Below, piece by piece: positions 17,503-25,143 of a stretch of 50,641 nt of DNA (position 1 is its first letter; each line of letters opens with the position of its first letter). The stretch is from the NCBI GenBank assembly GCA_046735115.1, contig JBKPSR010000018.1, positions 1 to 50,641 on the forward strand, given 5' to 3'. The stretch is from JACVRW01 sp046735115. GTDB lineage: Bacteria; Actinomycetota; Thermoleophilia; Solirubrobacterales; Thermoleophilaceae. Made by a program: the position numbers and the translations under genes. The notes below the pieces were generated by a model. That model saw only the letters and a list, made by a program, of their open reading frames with translations, did no database searches and was not told the origin of the DNA.

Positions 17503-17944
17503 TCAGGGCAGCCGCATACGGACGGCGCCGGACAACCCTCCGGGCGGTGGACGGCGCGGCTCGCGGACGCCCGCGGACCCGGAGCCCGGGGGGAGATCCC
17601 CACAGCCGATGCCCGTCGCCGGGCGGGTCCGCCACACGCTCCAGCGATGGCAGTGGGGCTCGCGCTGCGCCCATAGCGTGCGGCCCAACGCGCCGACCCC
17701 GAGAGCGAACCCACCGTGATGCGAGCGACTTGCGTAGATCACGCGAGCACCAAGTATGCCTGGCTCGACGCGCCGCCTACGATGGATGTCGTGCCCGGCT
17801 GACGTTAGAACTCCACCGCATCACCCCCGACGACCATGCTCGCCGGCGGCGGCGAGTCGTTTGGCGAGGAGTTCCGTGCCCCGCCGACCCCGGAGCGGCT
17901 TGGCGGCGGAGCACGTGCGCCCCCTGCGGGTGCTTAACCGCGGC
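17503..17944. other. 442-base stretch without a recognisable gene
   Basis: Lies upstream of the leftward ankyrin gene and downstream of the small leftward gene at 17945. Frames are open in places, but the products are Arg/Pro/Ala-rich shadows without domains. A short ATG frame (17720-17800) encodes under 30 residues and has no supporting signal. The ankyrin promoter presumably lies here; I could not identify it. Confidence 0.5.
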
Positions 17945-18115
17945 TCACACCGCCCCGCCCGCGGTCCTCACGGAGATGTCGCGGATGTAGGAGGCGACGA
18001 CTCCGTCGAAGACCCGTCGCGTCCTCGCCTCCCGCCGCCGGCCGCGCGCGACCCGGGGGCCGCGGTTTCCGTCGGCCATCCTGCTGTGTGTGTGCCGGGG
18101 CTTGAGTGGGGTCAT
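17945..18115 (-). CDS. Small basic protein, overlapping the efflux gene stop
   Basis: A 56-residue frame beginning at an ATG that overlaps the MFS stop (ATGA), so it is likely translated by coupling. The N-terminal half is very basic (RVARGRRREARTRR); the end reads VFDGVVASYIRDISVRTAGG, an amphipathic helix-like tail. I have the impression of similar short actinobacterial proteins ending in VVASYIxxIS, but cannot name a family. No signal peptide or membrane segment. Confidence 0.5.
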   Translation of the reverse strand: MTPLKPRHTHSRMADGNRGPRVARGRRREARTRRVFDGVVASYIRDISVRTAGGAV

Positions 18116-19623
18116 GCTGCTTTCTCCTGGATGTCGAGCTCGGTGGGGGCGTGTCCGGCCGGGGCGGTCGCGAGCTGCAGCGCCGACCCCGGCGTGCGCG
18201 GTCTGAGCAGGGTGACGGCGAGGACCATCCCGGCGCCTATCGCCAGCGCTCCGCTGACGAACGCGAGCTGATAGCCGCCGATCAGCGCGCTCGTGAGGCC
18301 ATCGTGGTCTGCCAGCAATCCCTTCGTGTGATTTGCCGCGACCGTGCTGAGGACAGCCAGTCCTAGGGCGCCGCCGATCTGCTGCGAGAGGTTGGTGATC
18401 CCGGAGCCCAGCCCGGCGTCCTCGGCGGGGACGTCGGCCATGGCGAGGGTGAGGAGCGGCATGAAGGCCGTGCCGATGCCGAGGCCGATCGCGAAGCAGG
18501 CGAGGAAGATCGTCGGGAAGAAGGCAGTGTCCGGCCCGACCGTGGCAAACAGGAGCAGCCCGGCCGCCGCGGTCGCCATGCCGGTCGTGAGGACCGGAAG
18601 CGGCCCGAACCGCGCGACGAGCCGCGCGGTGATCCCCTGCGAGAGAACGGCGACGGTGAGGGTCCACGGCAGGAACGCGGCACCGGTCTGGAGCGCACTG
18701 TAGTGGCGGACGTGCTCCAGGTAGAGCGTGCCGAGGAAGAAGGTCGAGTACATCCCCGTGACGAGGAAGCCCCTGACGAGACTGGCGTTGACCAGCCCGC
18801 GCAGGCGCAGGATGCGCAGCGGCATGATCGGGTTCTGGATGCGGGCCTCGAGAGCCAGGAACGCGGCCATCAACACCGCGGCCACGCCGCCGATGCCGGC
18901 CACCTGGAAGGAGAGCCAGCCGTGCGTCGTGGCCTCGACGATCGCGTATATCGCGCTCATGAGCGAGGCGGTGACGAGCACCGAGCCAACCCAGTCCACG
19001 CCGTGCTCGAACCCGAGGCCCCTGTCGGCTCGGATGAGCGCGTGCCCGAGGGCGAGGGTCGCCAGGCCGATCGGGAGGTTGACGAAGAAGACCCAGTGCC
19101 AGCTCAGCGCGTGGGTGAGGAGGCCGCCCGCGAGCAGGCCGACCGAGCCTCCCGCGACGGAGACGAACACGTAGGCGCTCATGGCCCGGGCTCGCTCGGC
19201 GGCCTCGGGGAACTCGGTGACGATGATCGCCAGGATCACGGAGGCCTGGGCAGCGGCCCCGATGCCCTGGAGGAAGCGGGCGCCGACCAGCGCTCCCGGG
19301 CTCGGGGCGACGCCGCAGAGGAGCGACGCGACCGTGAACGTGACGAGGCCGGCGAGGAACACGCGCTTGCGCCCGACGAGGTCGCCGATGCGGCCGGCCA
19401 GGAGCAGCAGGCTGCCGAAGCTGACGAGGAACGCGTTGACGACCCAGGTCAGATCGCCCTGGCTGAAGTGGAGGTCCTGCTGGATCGAGGGCAGCGCGAC
19501 GTTCACGATCGTGACGTCGAGCACGATCATGAGCTGCGCCAGGCAGACGACCGCGAGCGTGGCCCAGCGGCGGCGGTCGGCGGAAGAAGTGGAGACAGTG
19601 GCTGAGGCGGTTGCGGCTTTCAT
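18112..19623 (-). CDS. MFS multidrug efflux transporter, DHA2 (EmrB/QacA) family
   Basis: Proton-driven drug exporter with 14 predicted helices, 503 residues. The family signatures are LMIVLDVTIVNVALPSIQQD in helix 1 (motif D1), GRIGDLVGRKRVFLAG (motif A), and GARFLQGIGAA plus GSVGLLAGGLL near helix 5 (motif C). It is divergent from a TetR gene, with three operator copies between them, which marks it as the regulated target. The leftward promoter is nearly consensus. The substrate is unknown. Confidence 0.95.
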   Translation of the reverse strand: MKAATASATVSTSSADRRRWATLAVVCLAQLMIVLDVTIVNVALPSIQQDLHFSQGDLTWVVNAFLVSFGSLLLLAGRIGDLVGRKRVFLAGLVTFTVASLLCGVAPSPGALVGARFLQGIGAAAQASVILAIIVTEFPEAAERARAMSAYVFVSVAGGSVGLLAGGLLTHALSWHWVFFVNLPIGLATLALGHALIRADRGLGFEHGVDWVGSVLVTASLMSAIYAIVEATTHGWLSFQVAGIGGVAAVLMAAFLALEARIQNPIMPLRILRLRGLVNASLVRGFLVTGMYSTFFLGTLYLEHVRHYSALQTGAAFLPWTLTVAVLSQGITARLVARFGPLPVLTTGMATAAAGLLLFATVGPDTAFFPTIFLACFAIGLGIGTAFMPLLTLAMADVPAEDAGLGSGITNLSQQIGGALGLAVLSTVAANHTKGLLADHDGLTSALIGGYQLAFVSGALAIGAGMVLAVTLLRPRTPGSALQLATAPAGHAPTELDIQEKAA

Positions 19624-19662
19624 ACGGCTCCTACTTGTCGAAACGTCCGATTGGGGCTAAAG

Positions 19663-19722
19663 TGGAGGCCACCTCCGAAATAAGCGGAGGAGTCCTCCGG
19701 AACTATACGGAGGCTCCCTCCG
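19663..19722. promoter_or_regulatory. Three tandem TetR-type operators (sGGAGG-N3-CCTCCG)
   Basis: Three 15-base inverted repeats: 19663-19677 (tggagg-cca-cctccg, one mismatch), 19685-19699 (cggagg-agt-cctccg, perfect) and 19708-19722 (cggagg-ctc-cctccg, perfect). Centres are at 19670, 19692 and 19715, that is 22 and 23 bases apart, placing them on the same helix face. They lie between the divergent efflux and TetR genes, so TetR is the natural ligand; that is inferred. Confidence 0.8.
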
Positions 19723-19730
19723 GTTGTCAA
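19702..19730 (-). promoter_or_regulatory. Near-consensus sigma-70 promoter of the efflux gene
   Basis: On the minus strand TTGACA (19730-19725) is followed after exactly 17 bases by TATAGT (19707-19702). The third operator fills the spacer, so a bound repressor would block RNA polymerase directly. The other two operators lie downstream, over the expected start and early transcribed region. The distance to the ATG at 19623 leaves a leader of about 70 bases. Confidence 0.82.
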
Positions 19731-19742
19731 GGCTAATTTCTC

Positions 19743-20333
19743 GTGAGCACCACCCAAGCCAGCGGCCCGGCACTCATCACCCGCCCCAAGCGGGCGGACG
19801 CGCGCCGCAACTACGAGAAAGTGCTGGCGGCCGCGCGCGAGGCCTTCGCCGAGGGCGGTGAGTCCACGGCGCTCGAGGAGATCGCGCGCCGCGCCGGGGT
19901 GGGCATCGGGACGCTGTACCGGCACTTCCCCAACCGGCAGGCGCTGCTAGAGGCTCTGTACCTGGAGGAGGTCGAGGAGATGTGCCGCTCGGCCGCGGAC
20001 CTCGACGGCAGTGACCCCTGGGAGGCTCTCGAGGGCTGGTTCGAGGGCTTCATCGCCTACATGGCCACGAAGCGGGCGCTCGCCGCCGAGCTGCTCAACT
20101 ATCTGGACCCGGACGCCTCGCTCTTCCAGGTCTGCCGCGCCTCGCTCTTCGAGGCGGGCGAACCGCTGTTGAAGCGCGCACAGGAGGCCGGCGTCGTGCG
20201 CCCGGACGTCAACATCGGCGAGGTCATCCAGATGGTCGTCGGGATCGCCAAGATCCCGGCGAGCGACCCCGGCCAGAACGCCCACCTCATCCGAATCGCG
20301 CTCGACGGCCTGCGCTACCGCCCGAAGGGCTAG
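19743..20333 (+). CDS. TetR-family transcriptional repressor
   Basis: A 196-residue regulator. The N-terminal helix-turn-helix runs from ADARRNYEKVLAAAREAF through STALEEIARRAGVGIGTLYRHFPNRQALLEAL, the canonical TetR pattern. The C-terminal ligand domain is helical. It is divergent from the DHA2 exporter and probably represses both promoters until a drug-like ligand binds. The GTG start at 19743 has no strong ribosome site. The stop shares CTAG with the convergent SnoaL gene. Confidence 0.94.
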   Translation: MSTTQASGPALITRPKRADARRNYEKVLAAAREAFAEGGESTALEEIARRAGVGIGTLYRHFPNRQALLEALYLEEVEEMCRSAADLDGSDPWEALEGWFEGFIAYMATKRALAAELLNYLDPDASLFQVCRASLFEAGEPLLKRAQEAGVVRPDVNIGEVIQMVVGIAKIPASDPGQNAHLIRIALDGLRYRPKG

Positions 20334-20728
20334 CCGCCCGCCGCGTCGAGCGCGTCGTCCTTCGACCACGTGAGCCTGCGCTTCGCCACGAGACCGTCCG
20401 CGATCCACAGGACCTCCCACGCGCGGATCTCGGTCGGCACGCCGCTCGACGCTCCTCGGAAAGCGCCGGACACCTCGAGTACGACGCTGTCACCCGGCCC
20501 TTCGGTGATCTCATCGACCTCGACCTCCACGCTTTCCCAGACCTCGAGGAAGCGCTCCCACCAGTCCTGCACGCCGGACCGGCCGCGATAGACGCCCTGG
20601 ATCCCGGGCCAACCCTCCGTGTCATCCCACTCGACATCGGGTCGAACGCGCGCGAGAAAGGCATCCAGGTCGCGGCGGTTGACCGCCTCGATCAGCTCTC
20701 TGCCGATGCGGACATTCTGCTCGGACAT
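20330..20728 (-). CDS. SnoaL/NTF2-like protein
   Basis: A 132-residue cone-shaped NTF2-fold protein. It has the typical N-terminal helix pair (IGRELIEAVNRRDLDAFLARV), then RPDVEWDDTEGWPG and the strand region VYRGRSGVQDWWERFLEVW. Members act as isomerases, hydrolases or ligand-binding accessory proteins; the activity here is unknown. It is transcribed toward the TetR gene and away from the aldo/keto reductase. Confidence 0.85.
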   Translation of the reverse strand: MSEQNVRIGRELIEAVNRRDLDAFLARVRPDVEWDDTEGWPGIQGVYRGRSGVQDWWERFLEVWESVEVEVDEITEGPGDSVVLEVSGAFRGASSGVPTEIRAWEVLWIADGLVAKRRLTWSKDDALDAAGG

Positions 20729-20773
20729 CGCGTCTCGATTACCCGCCCGGAGAACAACCTAGCCTTGGGAGTG

Positions 20774-21526
20774 ATGAGCACCTTCCGACTCGCCGGCGTC
20801 GCCGTTCCTCGCATCGGGCTGGGCACCAATCGGCTCACAACCGCGCCCGAGGACATGGCGTTCGTCCGCGAGGCCGTGGCCGCCGGCGTCCGCCATATCG
20901 ACACCGCGCACCTCTACACCGGGGGCGCCAGCGAGCGCGCGCTCGGCGAGGCGCTCGCCGGCCGCCGCGAGGAGGTGCTCGTCGCAACGAAGGGCGGCTA
21001 CCGCCCGGGCGAGGGCCGGCCGGAGGTGCTCGCTGCGCAGATCGAGGAGAGCCTGCGCTCGCTGCGCACCGAGGCGATCGGCCTCTACTACCTGCACCGC
21101 GTGGACCCCGAGACGCCGGTCGAGGAGAGCCTGGGCGTGATCAAGGCCTACGTCGACCGCGGCGCGATTCGCCATGTCGGCGTCTCCGAGGTGACCGTCG
21201 AGCAGATCGAGCGAGCCCGCCGGATCGTCCCGATCGCGGCCGTGCAGAACCGCTACAACGTCGCCGAGCGCGGCTACGACGGCGTCATCGACTTCTGCGA
21301 GCGCGAGAGGATCGGGTTCGTGCCGTTCTTCCCACTCCGTGGCGACATGCCAGGGGTCGCCGCCGCCGCCCAGCGCCTGGGCGTGACCGAGAAGGCCGTG
21401 AAGCTCGCCTGGCTGCTGCGGCGCTCGCCGGTGGTCCTGCCCATCCCGGGTACGCGCTCGATCGCCCACCTGCGCGAGAACCTCGCTGCGCTCGAGCTCG
21501 GCGACCCGGGCGACATCGCGGCTTGA
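20774..21526 (+). CDS. Aldo/keto reductase
   Basis: NADPH-dependent carbonyl reductase with a TIM barrel, 250 residues. The catalytic tetrad can be traced: Asp and Tyr in HIDTAHLYTGG, Lys in LVATKGGY and His in LYYLHRVD. The C-terminal LPIPGTRSIAHLRENL is the cofactor-phosphate region. ATG 20774 is chosen; an in-frame GTG at 20771 and TTG at 20765 are also possible. It is divergent from the SnoaL gene, with a gap of about 45 bases. Confidence 0.93.
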   Translation: MSTFRLAGVAVPRIGLGTNRLTTAPEDMAFVREAVAAGVRHIDTAHLYTGGASERALGEALAGRREEVLVATKGGYRPGEGRPEVLAAQIEESLRSLRTEAIGLYYLHRVDPETPVEESLGVIKAYVDRGAIRHVGVSEVTVEQIERARRIVPIAAVQNRYNVAERGYDGVIDFCERERIGFVPFFPLRGDMPGVAAAAQRLGVTEKAVKLAWLLRRSPVVLPIPGTRSIAHLRENLAALELGDPGDIAA

Positions 21527-21599
21527 GCTTCAGCGAGCGCGCGCCGGGCCGGCCGCTCCATCGATCGGCTGGTACGCCAGGCCGGCGGCCCGCGAGCCG

Positions 21600-22130
21600 T
21601 CACGCCAGCTCGCGCTCGACCTCGTCCACGAAGTCGAGGTGCAGCTGCAGCAGCCGGCGGAGGAAGTCGATCACGAGCAGCAGGTACTTCTCGCGGTGCG
21701 GAAGACCGTGGGCGCTCCTCTCCGCGTCGTCGAGACGCCACCAGATGTCGGCAATGTCGTCGCGGAGCGTGGCGAGGCTCTCGCGCGTGACGGCCTCCCC
21801 GACCAGGTCGCAGATCAGCATCCGAAGAAGTGGATCGCTCTTCACGGGCGTGAACTGGACCGGCGTGCGAGCATAGTCGCGCAACGCCTGAAGACCCTTG
21901 TCGGTCAGCGTGTAGATCGTCCGCTCCCTCGTCTTGCCCGGCTCCTTGCGCGCGCTCAGGAAGCCCAGCTTCGCGAGCCGCTTCGGCTCGGTGTAGTACT
22001 GGCTCTCGCCCGCCCAGGCGAGCATCCGGCCGCGTTTGGCGAGCCGCAGAAGATCGTGCGCGCCCGCGCCCTCGCGACCCACCAGGGCGAGGATCTCGTA
22101 GGAGAAGAGGCTGAGTCCAGTGCTTGGCAT
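21600..22130 (-). CDS. PadR-family transcriptional regulator
   Basis: A 176-residue regulator. The winged helix spans SLFSYEILALVGREGAGAHDLLRL and YYTEPKRLAKLGFLSARKEPGKTRERTIYTLTDKGLQAL, with the typical wing. A coiled C-terminal dimerisation region follows (RREKYLLLVIDFLRRLLQLHLDF-like). ATG 22130 precedes the domain directly; the frame extends upstream without homology. It is divergent from a methyltransferase gene with a short dyad between them. Confidence 0.9.
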   Translation of the reverse strand: MPSTGLSLFSYEILALVGREGAGAHDLLRLAKRGRMLAWAGESQYYTEPKRLAKLGFLSARKEPGKTRERTIYTLTDKGLQALRDYARTPVQFTPVKSDPLLRMLICDLVGEAVTRESLATLRDDIADIWWRLDDAERSAHGLPHREKYLLLVIDFLRRLLQLHLDFVDEVERELA

Positions 22131-22153
22131 GTCGGTCCCAGGATTGGCAAAGC

Positions 22154-22166
22154 TATGTAACATAGG
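22154..22166. promoter_or_regulatory. Perfect dyad CTATG-TAA-CATAG, candidate PadR operator
   Basis: A 5+3+5 inverted repeat in the 77-base gap between the divergent PadR and methyltransferase genes. It contains ATGT/ACAT half-sites, the type PadR proteins recognise, though with a shorter spacer than the usual ATGT-N8-ACAT. The surrounding AT-rich patch is unusual in this GC-rich window. Confidence 0.5.
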
Positions 22167-22207
22167 CAAATAAGCCTTTGGACCATAGGTTACCGAGAGG
22201 AGCGGAC

Positions 22208-23029
22208 ATGACTTCCAAGACTCCCGTGGCCGACAGCGCCATCCCAAAGGGGAGCGCCGCGCGCTGGGGGCCGCTCTGGGGCGCTCGGCCCGACGACTGG
22301 GCGTTCACCGAGGAGCAGCAGGTCCCGACCTACGAGGCCGCGCTCCAACGCGTCGACGTTCAGCCGGAAGAGCGCGTGCTCGACATCGGCTGCGGCGTTG
22401 GCGTCTTCCTCGGGCTGGTCGCGCACCGCGGCGCCGAGGCGTTCGGGGTCGACGCGTCCAAGGCGCTCCTCGCCGTGGCCCAGCGGCGGCTGCCGGACGC
22501 GGACCTGCGCGTCGGCGACATGGAATCGCTCCCGTACGAGGACGACGGCTTCGACCTCGTTACCGGGTTCAGCTCGTTCTTCTTCGCGAACGACATCGTC
22601 GCGGCGCTGCGAGAGGCCGGCCGGGTCGCGAGGCCGGGAGCGCCCGTCGTGATCCAGGTCTGGGGAGCGCATGAGCAGAGCGACCTCGAGGCGATGAAGG
22701 CGATCGTCCGGCCGTTCATGCCGCCGCGCCCGGCCGACGCGCCACCGGAGCCCGACTACTCGGAGCCCGGCGTGCTCGAGGACATCGCGGCCAGGGCGGG
22801 GCTCGAGCCCAAGAGCGCCTTCGACACCACCTGGTTCTACGAGTTCCCGGACGACGACACGATCCGCCGCGCTCTGGTCGCACCCGCCGGGATCGCGGTC
22901 CTGGTCGGCCCCGACCGTGAGGACGAGGTCAAGGACGCGATCGTGAGCGGGCTCGCGGCGTACCGCGCGGCCGACGGCTGCTATCGGCTCCGGGCCAGCT
23001 TCCATACGCTGATCGCCCGAGCGCTATGA
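22208..23029 (+). CDS. SAM-dependent class I methyltransferase
   Basis: A 273-residue methyltransferase of the Methyltransf_11/25 type. Motif I is VLDIGCGVGVFLGL, the acidic loop is FGVDAS, and motif II/III regions are DLRVGDMESLPYEDDGFDLV and REAGRVARPGAPVVIQVW. The latter half is probably substrate-binding; the substrate is unknown. The start ATG 22208 has a GAGAGGAG ribosome site. It is divergent from the PadR gene and probably controlled by it. Confidence 0.9.
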   Translation: MTSKTPVADSAIPKGSAARWGPLWGARPDDWAFTEEQQVPTYEAALQRVDVQPEERVLDIGCGVGVFLGLVAHRGAEAFGVDASKALLAVAQRRLPDADLRVGDMESLPYEDDGFDLVTGFSSFFFANDIVAALREAGRVARPGAPVVIQVWGAHEQSDLEAMKAIVRPFMPPRPADAPPEPDYSEPGVLEDIAARAGLEPKSAFDTTWFYEFPDDDTIRRALVAPAGIAVLVGPDREDEVKDAIVSGLAAYRAADGCYRLRASFHTLIARAL

Positions 23030-23039
23030 GTTCCCGGCG

Positions 23040-23519
23040 TTACGCGTCCCGTCGCGTGGGGCGGCGACAGTCCTTGCCGGCCACCTTCACCAGACGGAGC
23101 GCCAGCTCGGGGTCGGCCGGTCCCGTGTCCGGTGTAGGGAACAGCGCACATTCAGCCGGGCTGGCGCAGCCGCACTCCTGCGCGACCTCGAGCCAGCCCT
23201 TCATGGCCCTCGTCCGCTCGAGGAGCGCCTCCACCTCGTCGAGCTTGCGCGTGGAGAGCGTGCGCATCTGCTCTCCCATGCCGGCCGTGGAGTCGACCCC
23301 GTCGATGAGCTCCCTGATCTCTGCGAGCTTGAAGCCGGCGCTCTGTGCGACGCCGATGAAGCCCAGCTTGCCGAGCACCTCGGCGTCGTACCGGCGCTGC
23401 CCGTGCACGCGCTCAGGCGGCGCGAGCAGGCCGATTCGCTCGTAGTAGCGGATCGACGAGGTCGCGACGCCGGCGCGCCGCGCCACCTCTCCGATCGTCA
23501 GCTCCGGCAGCTCGTCCAT
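23040..23519 (-). CDS. MerR-family transcriptional regulator with CxC-x5-C tail
   Basis: A 159-residue MerR protein. LTIGEVARRAGVATSSIRYYERIGLL is the winged-helix N-terminus, and an RRYDAEVLGKLGFIGVAQSAGF region and a long dimerisation helix follow. The effector end has ECGCASPAECALF, which keeps three cysteines in a CxC-x5-C layout like the metal or [2Fe-2S] ligand loops of family members; the extra upstream cysteine of SoxR (CxxCxCx5C) is missing. It is divergent from the SnoaL gene with a MerR-type promoter between them. Confidence 0.93.
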   Translation of the reverse strand: MDELPELTIGEVARRAGVATSSIRYYERIGLLAPPERVHGQRRYDAEVLGKLGFIGVAQSAGFKLAEIRELIDGVDSTAGMGEQMRTLSTRKLDEVEALLERTRAMKGWLEVAQECGCASPAECALFPTPDTGPADPELALRLVKVAGKDCRRPTRRDA

Positions 23520-23532
23520 CGCGGGCCAGCCC

Positions 23533-23563
23533 TTGACTTGAACCGCACTTCAACGCCCATGGT
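23533..23563 (+). promoter_or_regulatory. MerR-type promoter with 19-base spacer and central dyad
   Basis: The -35 TTGACT (23533-23538) is separated by 19 bases from a weak -10 CATGGT (23558-23563). The spacer region carries the inverted repeat TTGAA-N6-TTCAA (23538-23553). A stretched spacer with a dyad between the elements is the hallmark of promoters that MerR proteins activate by distorting DNA. It drives the gene at 23607. Confidence 0.72.
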
Positions 23564-23606
23564 AGGTCGCGCACGGTCATTTGCACAACCATCGAAGGAG
23601 GTAACC

Positions 23607-23981
23607 ATGACCGTCAAGACCACCGCTCGCTTCGACGTCGCGACGTTCAAGCGCACCTACGAGGAGTGGGACATCGAGGCGCTGCTGACGATGTACGCGG
23701 ACGAGGTGGAGCTGATCCAGATCGACCGCGACAACCCGCCGAGCGCTCCCCGCACCCGCCATGGGCGAGACGTCCTCCGCGGGATGCTCGAGCACTGCGC
23801 CGGGGCGGGCGTGGTGGCGACGGTGGAGAACACCGTTGCCGACGAGCACCGCGCTGCCGCGACGATCACGTGCGAGTTTCCGGGCGGCCGCAGGGTGCTC
23901 GCGAACGCGATCCTCGAGTTCGAGGATGGGCGCATCGTCCGCGAGCTCGACGTCCTTTCGGGAGACCCGAAAGGAGCGTGA
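23607..23981 (+). CDS. SnoaL/NTF2-like protein under MerR control
   Basis: A 124-residue NTF2-fold protein starting MTVKTTARFDVATFKRTYEEW, with ALLTMYADEVELIQIDRDNPP and GRDVLRGMLEHCAG in the expected order. It has a strong GAAGGAGGT ribosome site 5 bases before ATG 23607. Lying directly after the MerR-type promoter, it is the likely primary target of that regulator. Enzymatic role unknown. Confidence 0.87.
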   Translation: MTVKTTARFDVATFKRTYEEWDIEALLTMYADEVELIQIDRDNPPSAPRTRHGRDVLRGMLEHCAGAGVVATVENTVADEHRAAATITCEFPGGRRVLANAILEFEDGRIVRELDVLSGDPKGA

Positions 23982-24048
23982 GAGCTGTCGGGGAGGTGCG
24001 CATACGCGCGCCACTGGAGAGACCGCAATCAAGATCGAGGAGGAAGTC

Positions 24049-24432
24049 ATGCCAAAGGCATCCAAGGAGAGCGCTTCCGAGCACGAGACGGTCGAGGGGT
24101 ACGAGGGCCACTTCGAGCACTTCGACGGCGGCTGGACGGTCGGCTTCGAGGCGTACTCGCAGGACGCCGACCTCGCCCCCTTGTTCAACGGGCTCCCGAA
24201 CGACGAGTGCCAGTGCGAGCACATGGGATACGTCATCAGGGGCAAGGTCGGCTTCCGCTCGAGCGGCCAGGAGGAGCTGTTCGAGGCCGGCGACGCGTAC
24301 TACGTCGGCCCCGGGCACACGCCGATCCTCTACGCGGGCACCGAGGTCGTCGAGTTCAGCCCGAGCGCGGAGCTCGGCCGCACAATGGAAGTCGTGACGA
24401 AGAACGTGGAGGAGATGCAGGCGGGCCCGTGA
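24049..24432 (+). CDS. Cupin-domain protein
   Basis: A 127-residue single-domain cupin. The first motif is CQCEHMGYVIRGKVGF, with a Cys-rich variant of the usual HxH; the second is AGDAYYVGPGHTPILYAGTEVVEF. GAGGAGGA precedes the ATG. It is 67 bases downstream of the SnoaL gene and may share its MerR-controlled transcript. A sensor or detoxification role is possible but not shown. Confidence 0.85.
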   Translation: MPKASKESASEHETVEGYEGHFEHFDGGWTVGFEAYSQDADLAPLFNGLPNDECQCEHMGYVIRGKVGFRSSGQEELFEAGDAYYVGPGHTPILYAGTEVVEFSPSAELGRTMEVVTKNVEEMQAGP

Positions 24433-24439
24433 TGCTCCG

Positions 24440-24640
24440 TCAGCGGTGCTCCGGGTTCGGGTGCTTGATGCCGTCCTCGTTGCCGGTGATCAAGCACCTG
24501 CCCGGAGGTCTTCTGCCCGAGCCAGATCGGTGAGGTGAGCACGAGGATGTCAGCGGCGATGACCTTCTCGAAGATCGCCGGCCACTCGTCCCGCTCCCAC
24601 CGCGCTCGGTACTCCGCGGCCAGCCGTTCCTGCCTCCATG
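24440..24640 (-). pseudogene. Collapsed remnant of a flavodoxin/NADPH-dependent FMN reductase family gene
   Basis: On the minus strand one frame reads DEWPAIFEKVIAADILVLTS followed by PIWLGQKTS, the flavin-binding core of this family. A few bases on, a second frame reads LITGNEDGIKH and then PNPEHR and a stop. In intact relatives as I remember them, WLGQ and TGNEDGIKH are about 40-50 residues apart, and the protein ends NPEYR roughly 80 residues after GIKH. So at least two internal deletions and a frameshift have joined three conserved blocks. No valid start or N-terminal half is present. The upstream limit is approximate. Confidence 0.68.
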
Positions 24641-24720
24641 ACGCTCCTTTTCCGAACCAGTTGGCCTCTGTCCTGCGAACTCATGCCGCGTTACAGGCGT
24701 GTTGCAAAGATTGGGATCGG

Positions 24721-25143
24721 ATGGCGACGTGGAACGACGTCAGCCGGCTCGCCGTGGCCCTCCCCGAGGCGGAGGAGGGCACGCTCTCGGGCGGTCGCAA
24801 CCGGGCGTGGACGATCCGGAAGAAGCTGTTTGCCTGGGAGCGGCCGCTGCGAAAGAGCGACCTGGCCGCGCTGGGGGATGCAGCGCCTGACGGTCCTATC
24901 CTGGGCGCCAGAGTCGAGCATCTGATCGCCAAGGAGGCGCTCCTTGCCGATGCCTCCGGCGTCTTCTTCACGACGCCGCACTTCGACGGCTACCCGGCGG
25001 TCCTGATCCGGCTCCCCGAGATAGAGCTCGACCTGCTCGAGGAGGTCGTCACCGAGGCATGGCTCGCGCGCGCCCCCAAGCGGCTGGTGCGCGACTTCTT
25101 GTCAGGCCTCCGCGAGGAGCACGACCACCAAGAGCACTCCTAG
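24721..25143 (+). CDS. MmcQ/YjbR-family protein
   Basis: A 140-residue protein of the MmcQ/YjbR (CyaY-like fold) family, often called DNA-binding but not firmly characterised. Family features are VSRLAVALPEAEEGT, NRAWTIRKKLFAWERPL, and the C-terminal YPAVLIRLPEIELDLLEEVVTEAWLARAPKRLVRDF block. Its last 42 bases overlap the end of the convergent DUF202 gene. Confidence 0.85.
   Translation: MATWNDVSRLAVALPEAEEGTLSGGRNRAWTIRKKLFAWERPLRKSDLAALGDAAPDGPILGARVEHLIAKEALLADASGVFFTTPHFDGYPAVLIRLPEIELDLLEEVVTEAWLARAPKRLVRDFLSGLREEHDHQEHS

Noticed and set aside
17503..17742. 79-codon leftward frame upstream of the ankyrin gene
   Set aside because: No domain, no ribosome site, composition typical of shadow frames.
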